64,000 nucleotides of DNA from Echinococcus granulosus (Eukaryota; Platyhelminthes; Cestoda; Cyclophyllidea; Taeniidae): positions 987,678 to 1,051,677 of the forward strand of contig NW_020170381.1 of assembly GCF_000524195.1 (NCBI RefSeq), written 5' to 3'. The position numbers and the translations under genes are program-made. The first letter of the stretch is position 1. Each line of letters starts with the position of its first letter. The notes beneath the pieces are model-generated. The model made no database searches. It was not told where the DNA came from and was given only the letters and a program-made list of their open reading frames with translations. Shown one piece after another: positions 32,801-45,700 of this stretch.

Positions 32801-35800
32801 GCAAAACGTGTAGCATGTAATAGACTTCAACAAATGATCAAATTTAATAAGATTCAATGCAGCTGTCGAAATGACGTTATCCCGTTCATAAGAGGGCACG
32901 AAATCACTTCACCGGTGCAAACAGGAAACATGCGGATTGGGTTTTGATTCTAGATCCGAGGGCTCCAAAACCGTCTCAAGAGCTTTTGCTACTGTGTACC
33001 ATTTAAATTTCTGATTAGTAAGGCAAATGCCAAAGCGCTCTTAACTACTCCAAAAAGAGCCTGATAAAAAGGAAAAGAAGTAGGCATTGAAGTAAATCCA
33101 CGTATAACCACATTTTTCAGCCTGGCGAACTAAGATTGGTGTCCCCCGGTCTAAAATTCACCCTCGAGTGTCGAATTTGTCTACCGATAACGAATGAATA
33201 CGCAGACTATTTATCGACAGTTTTATGCTTTACCTAGACTGATAACTCTATACCTTGGAATGGGCTAAACACTACGCATTGCCTTTAATACAAAGTTACC
33301 ATTCAAAGCCCAATTCTCTGCCGCGACCGTCCGGTTCGCAATCGACCCGGGCCGGCGCATGGGATTGAATAGCTGGCAGTCGCCAATGTCGCCCCATCAT
33401 GGTTCCCATGCAAAGGTCATACGGCCATCACGCGATGTCATCAATGGTGGTCACGTGACGTTTGGTTTTCTTCTAATACCTGCATATCTCAAAGGTCAAT
33501 GCGTCGACGGGATAATCATACATAAAATACACGTTTAAAATTGGAAGTGATTTTTGCCAAACCTGGAGTTCATCAAATGACTATAGTTAATAGCAAATAG
33601 GACTTTGCACGTCCAAACTTTTCCCATTTCGGATCTTCAATGTAACTGTTATTCGATTAATCTATGCTCACAGACAATCAAAAAAAATGGAAATTAAAAT
33701 TCTCGAAGAAGCGCTGTCCTAATTTCGCCCAGTAGCCACGGTACATGCCAAACCACATCCTTAGCAATGAAAATTTCGCACATTATTGTACAATACCATG
33801 ACCGATACATCTGTACCAGATTTCACCACTCACCCCTTGTAGACTTGAAATTTGTTCACAACTAGGTGTTCCAAGGTGCTGATCCCATGAGGTATACATA
33901 CGTCGCAACCACGTGATCACCCACCCTATTAACCTGCGAGGGCAGACCACGTCGTATGGTTGGCTCCTCCTACCCGTTTCACACACTTGCAGGCGTGTTT
34001 AAACACCCCATCGCAGAGTTCGTCATCCAACCTCCAAGCAGGCAAGGGACCGCCGCATACGAGGGGTAACAGAAGGATATGTGGCACAATGGCCATTCCC
34101 TTTGAAGCAATTACTCACTGCGTAAAAAGAACATTGGAGTTTCCAATCTAGACAGAAAAAGGGATTGAATAAAAGTGTGAATGCCTTCTCGACTAACACC
34201 GGATTCAGAATACCTGCATCTTTGAGAGTTATAGTTGAGTTGGTACCTCCAACGGGGTAAACCCCTCAATCCGAATACGCGCAGGTAAAGTTAGGTGCCA
34301 GCATGAGTGGATAGCGCAGAGCGGGCACGAGTGCTCGTGTGATGGGTGTGGCACCAAATGGAAGGCGTGCTGCCGTTGTTTGCACTGCAATGTGTAAACA
34401 CACCGCATTGTGCTATCGACCGGCTTCCACTGACGTGGGCACGCACGAGAGATGCTTTTGTGTACTTGAAGCGTTGCGCGAGGGTGTTCGCACCCACCCA
34501 GACCAACCCGTGGCTCATGTTGCTACCTCGCCTGGGTGCCGTGCTCCTTACGCTCACGAAGGGGTATACGGAAGAGAAACATGGGTAACACACGCCTCCT
34601 GAGCACTGAATTTCTGCAAGGTGTCATCGATTCACGGTTGCCTAACGACTGCCCCCGTAAAAACACTGGTCTGGAAATGCTTAAGAACCTGACAGAAAAT
34701 TCAACCAGCTGAAGTATTAGAAAATTCGCGTGAAGCTAACTGCATTTGCTTCTGGCAACAAGCCCGTCGCGACCATAGAAGCTTAAACAATAAAACGTTG
34801 GCTATTTAGTTCATAGGAGACCTCGATGCTCCAAGACCCCAGAGCCCAACAAAATGACGTACCCCTAAGGAACCGGAGCTAGTGATTTTTATCTGGCGAT
34901 GCCTCCAAATAGCGACAAATGCCTAGGCGATTTGCCTCAACTGAGGATATCTTTAATTTCAAACACCACGCAAGCTGTCAAAGCAATTATTCATGACAGA
35001 CAATATAGGCATTTCCTGAACTGCATAATACCGTCGGTCCACAAGACAGTAAGACCAGTTCCACACAAAAGCCCACGACCCAACTTGTAAACTCGCCGCA
35101 GCTCTCAAATGACCGTTTTTTTTCTGAAAAATGAGGTAGCATTACACCGAAATAAACGAACCCTAACGCCAAGCAAAGACGCAGAACCAAATAGGGGACT
35201 TTTTAGCGTTACCAACCGACCTTGGTATTAGCAACCTCTGTGGCACTCAATACTACCTTGCCACACAAAGTCTAACCACGAACGCCTATCGGCGCCAGAT
35301 GGAAGGGCCAAAGTGAGCTTGATGAGACGAAAGAATCCGGAACTCATACCGGACAGCCACAGGGCAAAGCTGCGACAGACGGAACAGAAAGATAGTAATG
35401 ACACGACTTATACGCCTGTTTCATTAAAAACGGTTCAATGGGCGCGCATTCGGGTAGTGAAAAGCGGTGAGGTACAGCATTTTTAACCTCAATATAGAGG
35501 GCGTGATAGAATGCAGTGAACAGGAAAGGGTAAAATGGGAAGTCGATGATAAGTGAACACCGCCTGACTAGGCTACGAGTTCCTTACTTCACTCATGGAG
35601 GAGGTGCGGAGAGAAACCAAACACAGAGGGGCAAGGGGGGATAAAGCAATTTTTGGCTGAGGCGGTGGTGGCTGCGGGAGGGGGAACGGGCTGGGAAAAA
35701 AACGCTGACACACTTGTGCAAGATTAGAAGATTGATGACACGAATGAGCAGAAATGCCCAAACACGCATCCGCGCACCTAGACACGCTCAGTTGTGGCGG

Positions 35801-36716
35801 CTTTGCGAAAACCATCACCCTCGGAAACATATCGCTTTCGTGGACTTTAAAAAAGAGAATAATTGATTAGTGAATGGTTGGGTAAAATGGGCAGATGAAA
35901 AAATGAGAAGCACTAAATAGACCCCCTATTGAACGGCGCGAGCTGTATGAATACAAATAATTAGGATAGAGCACACGAAACGCTGAGGCAATTTGCAGAA
36001 CATCCGCCCGTTAGGTAATGCATTGATTCCTTTAACCACACAAGCAGTGCTACTGACTTTCGCTGCTTCATTTTAACGCTGCAAAGACGCCAAATGTGAT
36101 TTCAGATTAGTCAGAACGCGTCTACTGTACAGAGCATCAGTTATTCAAGAGCTGTTACGATAACGCTTAAAAAGTGGTGGACGGTCGCAATGCTTAATTT
36201 AGCAGAGAGCGTAGAGCTAACTCGTCCAACAAGGATGGCGGATGATGGTGGAGCCGATGGAAGCCTTGTCAAGTTATTCGGTCACTGAAAAATGGCAAGC
36301 ATCATATCTGGTAGCAAACACTAAGTGAACACCGCAAGTGGACGAAAAGTTCGTCTCTATCTGAATGCCATCTACAAAATTAAAAGATATCTTACTTGAA
36401 AAATACCACAGGCGAATACATGCATATAAAGGTGGGGGAACTAATTTATGGAGGAAATACTGTCCTATGACCTAGACGTAGGATGTGGCAGTAAATGTGC
36501 AGACAAACATGGCAAACATCGCGGTCCAACATGGTGCTAAAAACGAATGATTTCGCCATTTGTACAAACTCAATTGCAGCAGGCTTAATAAAGCAAAAGC
36601 TCTAATAAAGGTCAACAGCTGAGCAGACATTAACCCAAAGTAGGTTTGAGCGGGAACAACTGGGCATTGTTTCATTGCAGTCAAGAGTCGTCAACTAAAC
36701 AAATATTATAGACAAC
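26868..36716. other. Gene-poor stretch, about 9.8 kb
   Basis: I find no gene here. All open frames are short, overlap on both strands, and lack splice-consistent extension or recognisable motifs. No LTR copies of the family seen elsewhere, tRNA, rRNA or tandem array were noticed. The stretch separates the 17-exon gene from PDCD4. Regulatory or non-coding RNA content cannot be judged by eye. Confidence 0.5.
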
Positions 36717-38617
36717 TCACTTGGCAGGCATCTCATTCGCGAGCTTTTGAGGCAAAAAACCTTTCACAACGGCGGCACGCAAGAAGCGTTCAAGAAGGAC
36801 GTACACAATAGGCAAATCCTGATGTAGTTCAGGCAACTCGGCATAAACCCTCTTTACACCAGTCACCAACTGATCAAAGCTGATTACTACCGAGCGGCAC
36901 AGTTTGTCAAGCAGTTCGAGCATGCGATCCGATACATGATCGTCGGCCTCGCGCGCCAAAACCAAGAAAATCGCCTTGGAGAGATAGGTAGAAAACACTT
37001 TGCATGAACCGTCGACCCATCGCTAAGGAAATACATTCGCAGGGTGACCAAGAACTAGATTCGTTTAAGACATTAGAAAACTGAACCTTGACGCATGAAA
37101 ATTTGTGGTCTAAATTAACCCACCACATACCACGACAAAAACAGGCGGCCAGAATATACCTGATAAACCAGTTCGTGATGGAAATGAGGTGAGTCGAGCT
37201 CCTGGAGAGATGACAAAGCATCCTCAAAATTGCCAGTGCGCAGGTACTCTAAAAGTATGCAGTAAATCTGTTTCATCAGCATAGTGGTGACTCGCTCGTT
37301 GGGTGGAATGCCCCAAACGATGTCCAAGTGACGGTACGCGTGGCTCAGCGTGAGCAGTGCCTCTGCTTTATTGATTGCCTGTAAAGCGTAATTTACGGGC
37401 GCATCACCGGAAGGCGTCATGTGAGCACTGCCGTCGCAGCCAGAGCTGATCCCGGAGCTGCTTCGTGTGTTTGCACCGACGCTCTCGGCGATACTGGCAC
37501 TATCACGGCGAGACGCGATGCGGACCGGAGGATGGGCCGTGTCGGCAACCACAGGTGAAATGCCCGCCGGAGGCATCGCAGCGTTCACCTCCTTGAACTG
37601 CTGAACAAACTTAGGTGGCAGAATATCGTCGGCAACAGCTCGAGCGATGAAACGACCGACGTACTACGGGATGGATAAAGACAATAAAACAAAGAAATAA
37701 GTTAATCACAGGAACAAGATGCTTACCTCAGGAGCCTTGGGAACATCAATGACGATGTCAGGCATATCGTCCAGGAGTAGCTGGAAGCCTTGCTGCATAC
37801 CAGACATGCTTATCACTTTGCCGCACATGGCAGACAGAAGTTCGGATGTCAGTTCACAATGACCCATTTTTTGTTGCAGAGCAAGATTGATAGCCAAAAC
37901 AGGCAGGCGTCTGCGTTGCAACGGAGTCATTGCGATATCCTTCAAACCATCCTATAACACCCGGATGAAGCATCCATAACATGGGACAAAGACACGGTCG
38001 GGAAGCAATAAAAACCCCCCAAAAACTTACAATGACCTCCTCCACATTGCAGTGGTCATAGTATTCGTGGACAAGGGTGGAAAAGAATTCTTCAAAATCC
38101 TCATCAGAGAGAACTGCTTTAACAGTTTCGATAACAACTGGGTTCTAAAGCTCAAAATACAGCTAGAAAATTTTACAACCTCTTCCTCCGATTCATAATC
38201 CGGATCGCCACAATCGAGCTCTAGTTCGTCCAATTCATCACCGACGCGGATCCACACATCCTTGTCCGATGCTAAAACCTCGTAAACCAGTAACCCAAAC
38301 AAACTCTTTTTCGGCGTTTGTCTGAAACCGTTGCGAGATTTCCTGCTATTTTTCCCATATGGCACTCGAGTACTCATGAGTAGACCATCACCACAGGATG
38401 GTGAATTCCCTGAAGCTAATGTGAGACCGTTGACACCCGCATGGCTAATGGAATTGTAATGGGTGCGCCTTTTACGCAACAATCGAGGATTTTGGGACTT
38501 TAAATTGGGATTTCCACTATCAAAATCGGGCTTTTCCCAGGTCATTTCCCCGGCCGATTCTTCGCCACTAGCCTCGACACCAGAGCCCTCCTGCAGCTGT
38601 TTGGTCCCAGACATCAT
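36717..38617 (-). CDS. PDCD4: Programmed cell death protein 4 homologue (two MA3 domains)
   Basis: Minus-strand exons 38617-38177, 38144-38031, 37951-37727, 37663-37160 and 36974-36717 join in phase 0 at every border and give 512 residues (human 469). The first intron is only 32 nt. The N-terminal 150 residues are basic and Ser-rich. The first MA3 domain runs from IETVKAVLSDEDFEEF through RLPVLAINLAL and PDIVIDVPKAPE to FIARAVADDILP; the second from INKAEALLTLSHAY through LDSPHFHHELVY to VLLERFLRAAVVKGFLP. PHFHHELVY is nearly identical to human PDCD4. The protein represses translation by binding the helicase eIF4A through its MA3 domains. The linker between them is about 60 residues, Ser/Pro-rich, with an RRDSAS site. 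The C-terminus is short (ANEMPAK, then TGA), lacking the basic RGRKRF tail of human; the TGA sits in an AA|GTGAGT context, so a further exon is possible but none was found. Confidence 0.92.
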
Positions 38618-39578
38618 TCAAAGAGTGATTCCAGTGAAGAACTCGAGAAAGACAATAGGTAAGCTTAAAGTGCAAGAGACAGGTCCAAGCTTCCAATATG
38701 TAAGGGCGAGCACCACCGAGCCCGAGAGAACGACAAACGGACAATGCAACCACGTCTATTTGCGCGGGGGTATTGGTTGCGGAAAACAAAACCTTTGTCT
38801 GCATAAATGGCGGATTGTAGGACCAAAGGGCAAAAATCTACTCGATAACAATCATGTTTTTTAAAAAAAATATTTTTATACAGAATTGCAATAAATATTA
38901 TTACAGGCATCTTAAAAAGACAAGAATCTACCAGAGTGAGAAAGTCAGACCAACATTTAACCTGATAACGTGTGGACGTCCGAAGACAACAAAGCGCTAA
39001 ACTGGTTTAAAATAGTATGGCCCCACAAATCTTTCTAGAAGATATCAGAAGCCATAATACCAGAGTAGAATATGAATTGCCGACGTGCAGGCGGCTGGGG
39101 GCCAATGACATAGCCCGGAGACCAGGATCCGCGGCGATGTGCAAAGGCGTAGCTTAAGTGTCCGCGAAACCTAGTCCCATTTAAAATAAAAGTGCCATTT
39201 GCCTTGGAAATCCAAAGGGCACAAAACATGACTAACTTTAGAAAAATTGTACTTATTACTTACCATGCACTTATTTTGATGGGTTTACTCAGCTAATTTA
39301 ACTCTTTTAAAACAGCAGTCATTCATTAAAGCCAAATTTACTGCAACCATGTTTTTGTTCTGATGATTATAGCCACAGACACAGTCTCCCCCCTCCAGTC
39401 TCCCCTGGAGTTGAAGGAAGTCACGATGACAAGGCAGAAAATACACTATTATCATGCGGAGCCCCTGAGATGCTACTGGCGTGCTTTGAGGGCCATGCCG
39501 CTAAGCGGAAGTGCAGTCTGCGGAAAATGAAGGGTCCGCGAATAAAGTGCTCAGCTAAACAGACTATCAAGACCTCAA
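38618..39578. other. Intergenic region upstream of PDCD4
   Basis: About 960 bases with no supported gene; it should hold the PDCD4 promoter. An A/T-rich patch occurs around 38860-38900. Ends at the TRIM element. Confidence 0.45.
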
Positions 39579-39772
39579 TGCAATACGATGGTGGTTTGTC
39601 CCTTGGTATTGGTGGGGCGCCACTTTTGTACTTTGAATTAGCCTTCTTGTACACTGGTAGGTGGGCTGGCTTTCGGGCCGTGCCGGTAGCCCAAACACCT
39701 TCTCTGTGTTGAATATATATTCTGCTCGAGTTTTGTGTATTCTTTCGTCTTCATGGAAGTCCGGGAACTACA
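39579..39772 (+). repeat. 5' LTR of the TRIM
   Basis: Begins TGCAATACGATGG, ends GGGAACTACA; shares GGTGGGCTGG, GTGTTGAATATATATTCTGC and TTTCGTCTTCA with the 3' LTR and the solo copies. Confidence 0.85.
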
Positions 39773-39773
39773 T

Positions 39774-39785
39774 TGGCGGCAGCGG
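39774..39785 (+). other. Primer-binding site of the TRIM
   Basis: TGGCGGCAGCGG begins one base after the 5' LTR; TGG is complementary to the CCA end of a tRNA, as expected for a minus-strand primer site. Which tRNA was not determined. Confidence 0.65.
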
Positions 39786-40346
39786 AAAGCGAACCCGATC
39801 TTAAAGGACATGCATCCTGATTTTCCACTTCTGCGCGATAAACCTTAGTGGAGCGGAAGAAGTACATATACCACGGATGGGAGAATGGTGATGACCCCTA
39901 ATAGAAGGATTGAAGTTGATGTCTACCTTCGGCGTCTATTCCAGTCCCGTGTTCTGCAGGCAAGCTATCAACAACCGAAGCGACACTAGCCGTGAACCAT
40001 CTGGAAGTTTCGTTACAGACTTTCTCTACCGTCCCCTATGGACCTCTATTAAATCCCGTCCTTCCTTACACAAATCTACCTTTAGGTCACTGTTCCTACA
40101 TCCATCTATGGACACGTATGATGGCCAGCGCAATTCCCCGTCCTGAATCAAGTTCCTAAACCAGATGAAACTCCAGATCCAGTTGCGATGCCAAGAGGCA
40201 TCAGTGACGCTGAGGTCAAGTATCACCTCAGTTGTACGCTAATTTGGTGACTGGCACGGTAGGATCCGCGGGTGTTTCTTTACAACACCGACTACGTAAT
40301 GGCTGACGCGGGAGGTTGACCTGTGGGAGAGCCGGGGACGACGCTC

Positions 40347-40361
40347 AAAAGAGGAGGGAGG
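40347..40361 (+). other. Polypurine tract of the TRIM
   Basis: AAAAGAGGAGGGAGG, fifteen purines in a row ending three bases before the 3' LTR, the usual plus-strand primer of LTR elements. Confidence 0.75.
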
Positions 40362-40364
40362 CTA

Positions 40365-40553
40365 TGTAATTCGATGGTGGTTTGTCCCTCAGTATTGGTG
40401 AGGCGCGACTTTTGAGTTAGTCTTCTTGTGCCACGTTGGGTGGGCTGGTCTTTGGGCCATGCCAGTAATCCAGACACCTTCTCTGTGTTGAATATATATT
40501 CTGCCCGAGTATTATGTATTATTTCGTCTTCAGGGAAGTCTGGGGAGACTACA
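40365..40553 (+). repeat. 3' LTR of the TRIM
   Basis: Begins TGTAATTCGATGG and ends GGGGAGACTACA, followed by TCAA. Confidence 0.85.
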
Positions 40554-42700
40554 TCAATGTAAGGGCTTCGTCCGTTTCCTAGTAATTAATGTGTAGTAGT
40601 TAGTAAAATGAGTGTACACAGTTTAAGTTGGAGCAATTTTCATGTCAATTTCGGTAATGTTTCATTATTTGGACTTTCAGCCACTAAGTAATACCTTTAT
40701 GGTGTATTTAAATGGTGGACTGCCCTCATTTCAAATGTGTATTTAATTTCACGGGATTTTGGGCCCCCATGCGCTACAATTCTGTCTCGGTAGCACAGGC
40801 AAAAGTTCGTGCTATGGCCTCAGCTCCTCCGCGCAATAATGACAAAATCCCTCATTGATGACTTGGAGCGCTACGCTAACATGTTATGCAACACTAAAAT
40901 ATGCACTCTAATAGTTAAATTCTTTCACCCACTGTGCTTTAAATAGGTTGGTTGTCCCTACTTATGAGCGTTGGGAAGTTTTCAGAGGAATATGAATCCT
41001 TAAATGAGGAACAATGCAAAAGTACACCAATTATGAAAATCGTGCTTATTTCAAAGGCTTCGGTCTTACGGTGAAATATGTGATGTTAGGTTGGAAGTGT
41101 AAATCTCAACTTCGTCGTAAGAAGATTACAATTGTTGACACCCGTATGATCAAAGCTGATCTCTCAAAGGGAGGTGGGGATATGCAGTGCACGAGCAAAC
41201 AAATTATATAATAGGTATACAGGATAAGGTCAAGATAACCTCTAGTATTATTTGTCAATTGACTTTGAAAATTTGGAATACAATTCTAGCCATAGTTGAA
41301 CTCCATTGAATTTCTCGGGAGAAAATGTGGCATCCGGAAAACCGTTTTGCTTATATTTGAGTATCGGGCATTAAAACAGATGGATAAGTAGTGCAGCAAA
41401 GATTACCTGTTCTTGAGTATGAGTGCTAAGGCAACTCACAACTATTAGCAACATTTATTGCTCGAAAAGGCACACAGAACTGCTCTGAGAGAGCGTTGGG
41501 ATTGACCATGCGAATCGCATGCAATAGTTGTTTGCCCAAATATACCTTTTGCGTGCCAACGCAATGGATAAATAGATGTCTTCGACGCCCAGGGAGGAAA
41601 TAAACTCTGATTCCCCCCAAACTGATATTTTGTAAATTTCCCTATTCTGCTCAAACAGGAGACGTTCCCGTCTACTTAGTCTTCCTGTTCAAATGACCTG
41701 AAGCCGAAGGTAGAACACCGAATCATTTACGCTCAATAGGATGGGACTTAAAAACCTACTTAGACGCAGCACTTCCTCAACGCCCGACCTCATCAAAATT
41801 TTTTTTTCATCGCGAATAGACGATAAGTGAAATTAATGTGCAAATAAGCCATCTCCGAGTCATGAACGGCCCGTGACTGACCTGGACGATACCTAACTCT
41901 GGTTTCGTGAGGAAGTATATTTCACGATCCTCAAAAGACAAACGCTGTACCGAAATTCAAAGGCTGAAAATTATCAAAGCACGTCACGTCAGCCGGCTCT
42001 TCGACCCAAGCAATGAACTGAGTTAGTTTATTTGACAAACAACGGTCACGAACACAAGAGAGCTTCCTTCTTGGGTTTAAGTTTAGCCTTCACATCTTAG
42101 CAAAGTTGAATTTTAATGTTAATGACCACGCATAAAACTCACTAGCGGTGAAAACACTGTACTTGCGTTAACACAGTGCCATTCTTCCAACACTGGTAGA
42201 ACGCCTCACCGAACATAGGCGAGAGAGTTGGTTAATAGCCCCAGTGAATGCGGATCCGCGCTGGAGCACCATGCGTTAAATATACAACCTCCGATGCCTT
42301 CCGGTGAGGCTGTTTTTTTCCTAGGGTGGATAGGAAACAGGCTGAGGGCTTACTACATCGTGTTTCACCAAGTCAGACCAGATGCATGATGTTTAAACAT
42401 AACCTCAGACAAATAGAAGATTTATATCAGAGAAACACAAGGCGTTAAAATGAAAAATGAAAATGCAGATACAACACATGCATTGAACAAAGGGAAAGAG
42501 GGGCAATAGAGAGCGAACAGGTGATCGTACGACAGTGGAACATTTAGCACAGCACGCAGTGAGAGATCAGAAACTGGCTTGTACCCTCCTATCAGCTATA
42601 CAGAATGAGTGGGGGGGGGGGTAGGGGGCGCGACTACTACGAGTAAGAAAAGACACCAGATGAGAAGGTGAGATTCTGACGCATACGCACATGCACAATG
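40554..42700. other. Intergenic region TRIM to zinc-finger gene
   Basis: About 2.1 kb without a supported gene. It contains a homopolymer of 11 G at 42611-42621. The 3' UTR of the minus-strand zinc-finger gene should lie in its right part. Confidence 0.45.
42611..42621 (+). repeat. Poly-G tract
   Basis: Eleven consecutive G, followed by GTAGGGGGCG, in the probable 3' region of the zinc-finger gene. Such runs are error-prone in assembly. Confidence 0.7.
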
Positions 42701-45700
42701 CTAGTTGTGTTGAGAGCCCTCGAAGGAATTAGAAGGGGTATTCTGCTGGGGCGGGAGAAGCCTTGAGTCAAATGTGTAGAAGCGTTCACCAAATGCACGC
42801 CTGCGACGCTTCAGACGGTTCGTGTACCTTCGCAGATGAGGACAGGCAGGGGCTGTGGCGGGAGTAGTAGGGGTGGGTAAAAGACAGGAGGAGAGCGGGG
42901 GCATGTCAGTGTCGGAGAGGTGACAGGCGGGAACCCTCTCACTTCCTCCTGGAAAGGTGAATGACGTTCCACCTTCTCCTTCCGCTTCCCCTTCTTGCCA
43001 ATTGATGCGAGTAGAATCTGGTTTCTGACACATCTGCTGCCAGGCCTCTGGGAGATGAAAGAGATCCTCTGTTGAAACAGCATGCAATGCCACCGACTTA
43101 TTTTGCTGAAATAGCAGAGGAATGGACTATTAAGAATTCACTACAACATAGCTAATCAGCCAACTGTAGCTGGCATTCTTAATATGCTGAAGGAGACCTG
43201 ATACACATCTAGCAATATTGTATTGTGAACTATGATGTGATGAAATTATAATTCCAAATTGAAATAGACACATATGTGCTGCTTAAGCATAGTGTGACGT
43301 ATTTGAGAAAGGGTAGCAAACTAAAGCATTGTTGTGGGTAAATGAGGAAGGAAGTTCGCTAAATTGAGTGATGATTTAGATCAAAAGGCCAACAAAGCAT
43401 AAGATGATGTTTTAAAGAAAATGTGTTTAGCAGCAGAGGTTCTTAGTGGCATTAAGAACTTTACCAGATGTGTTGCCTTCGACACTCCTCTAGTAAAAGC
43501 CAAAAGGTTTAAGTATCAACAGGCAGCGTAGATGCCAATCCAATCAACTTTAAGCATGATCGATTAGTAAATCTAAACCATTAATACAAATGATGATAAA
43601 TGTTCGACTAGGGTAAACTTGGCCCAATTCCGAGGAAGCATGGGTTGAGGCTCCATACTTCCAGGAGAAACCGGGTGACGTAGAAACTTGCACACTTTTG
43701 GGTTAACATCAAAATACTGACATCGAAAACAAAAAGGCAGATCCAAAAAAGTCATTTGGCTCACAGAGCACATGAGGGAACTCATGAAATTTAGGCACGT
43801 AACTTGCGGGTGAAACAGGTAGGGATTTCGCTGGGTCCTTTCCTCAATAATTGAAGGATATAAATATTTGAGTAATAGCCAAAGGGGAAGTCCTAAAAAG
43901 CATGTACAAGGTGAGTAAACTTACAAAGAGGAGTTGCGATGCCGAAGGTAGGCTATTCGGAGGCGGAGTCTCCCTCTTCGATTGCAGCTGTGTTGAGCGA
44001 GTACGCGAGAGACCAGTCTGCCCCTCCCTTGGAAAGTCGAGACAAGTGAGCGAGTTCCTCTGGCGCTTCACAACACTACCCTCACCTAAGCCCTGGTGAC
44101 AGCGCTCCGAGTGCACGGGGGAGGAGACCTCGCCGCTGGAGGCTGAAGAGCAGGAGACAAACATGGGAGTCTGCTGCTGAAGATGCTGCCTGCTGGAATC
44201 TTGAACACTGCCGATGCCACCCGAGGAACCGTTAGAGAGAGTGGGGGTGTTGCCGCTCCCACCGGCGCTGAAAGGGGATGGCCTTGTACAGGCACCGTTG
44301 GTGCTGGCGCCAGCAGTTTTTTCCTGTAGTAACCCATGCAGAACGTCATCGGGAAGGAGATCCAAAGCCTGCAAAAGACTCCAATTCTCCCCTAAATGTG
44401 AGGGGAAAAAACGGTTAGAATATGAGGAGGGGACAACAAATACTGCTACACACTATGGAAAAGCCTAGCATACTTAGTTACGGCAGTCGAAGTAGCAAAA
44501 AATTCATGCGACTGAGAGCAATAACGATAACAGCAATTCGATAGATACCCTATTACTGCACAGTAGCCTTCCATAATAGATCTGTAACCCAAGTCGGAAC
44601 AAAATACCTAAGGTGAAGTAACCTAAGGACCTGATGAGTAAAGATAAAAATAATCTTCCCGAGTCTGGTATTTCGGGCAAAAATATTAAGAAATGGGAAA
44701 GTAAGTAGAAAACAAAAAAAAATAACACTTAAACGCGATATGGAGCTATTTTTTGAGTGAGGTTAGAAAAAAGAGTAAAATATATGCATCAATAGGTCAT
44801 AAGTCAATGAATAGGCTTTAACCTGGAAACATTAAAATACAAGACTGCTATAAACAACCGTAGAAAAAAGAGGAATTCATACCATCAAGAAGAGCCACAG
44901 ATGTAGAGGGACTGCCGAATTTGGCAGAAGCGCTCACAGAACAGTCAGGATCGTCAGAACTGCGGTTGGAGATGGGTTGGTCTGTAGGGGATACAGGAAG
45001 ACAGAGGCTGTCGAAGACGTCCATATTAAGATCCACGAGAGACGAAGTCGACTTCACATGACGGCGCCGCTGATGCTGGCTAGATTTAGCTGCCTCCCCC
45101 TCGTAGTCGGTCGAGGTGCGGCGGAAGAAGTCCCCGATCTTGCCGGATATGTGGCTCTCCAGGTGGGCATCGAAGTGCGCCTCGAACGCGGCTTCGTTGG
45201 CACAAAATGTCCGACAGCTCTTCACCGGGCATGCGAATATCAGTCGTACAGGCTTATTCTGGGCTGCAAAATAGCCAGTGTTGAAAAGCACTTTCTGATT
45301 ATGCAAAGGAGAATTTGTGATTTTAAATAGGAACGCGACATCTGAGAGGTTAGGAAATTGACATAGATTGGTGCCAAAGTGGAGCATGTGAAAATCTGGA
45401 CAAGCCATCCCTCGGTTCGTTTAAATGTGCCAAGTAAACTCGGGCAGCCGAATAGTGTAGTGGGGAGGGGAGGGAATCACTAATGGGATTGGCAGTAAAA
45501 TTATTATTAGCTTGGAGAAAAAGAATGAGAGACATTGGTAATGATTGTCGCCATCCTTCTAAATAACACCCAAAAGACGACAGTGACAATAAGGAATGCA
45601 GAAATGCAATAGCGGACTATCACGGAAACGGTATCCTATCAGTCGTAAGTGCTACGCCACCTTGGCAGCCAACCAAATGCGTGAGCGCATACACCAGATG

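Larger units (their letters stand above)
39579..40553 (+). mobile_element. Complete TRIM (terminal-repeat retrotransposon in miniature)
   Basis: A 975-bp element with two direct LTRs (39579-39772, 194 bp; 40365-40553, 189 bp), 592 bp between them, a primer-binding-site-like TGGCGGCAGCGG right after the first LTR (39774-39785) and a polypurine tract AAAAGAGGAGGGAGG just before the second (40347-40361). TCAA flanks both ends as target duplication. The interior has no long open frame, so it encodes no reverse transcriptase and must have moved with help from another element. The LTRs differ clearly (roughly 85 per cent alike by eye), so the insertion is old. TRIMs of this build, called Ta-TRIM, were described from taeniid tapeworms; whether this is the same family was not tested. 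Confidence 0.85.

Noticed and set aside
34291..34602. Overlapping frames of 80-100 codons on both strands
   Set aside because: All strands and frames are open here because of local composition; none shows motifs or splice context.
36907..37008. N-terminal extension RWVDGSCKVFSTYL of the last PDCD4 exon
   Set aside because: The acceptor CTCCAAG at 36975 gives VYQ-AIFLVL, aligned with human VYE-AIIMVL without an insertion.
39579..40553. Hammerhead ribozyme (retrozyme) in the LTR
   Set aside because: No CTGATGA...GAAAC core was found in the LTR on either strand; CTGAAGACGAAAG is only superficially similar.
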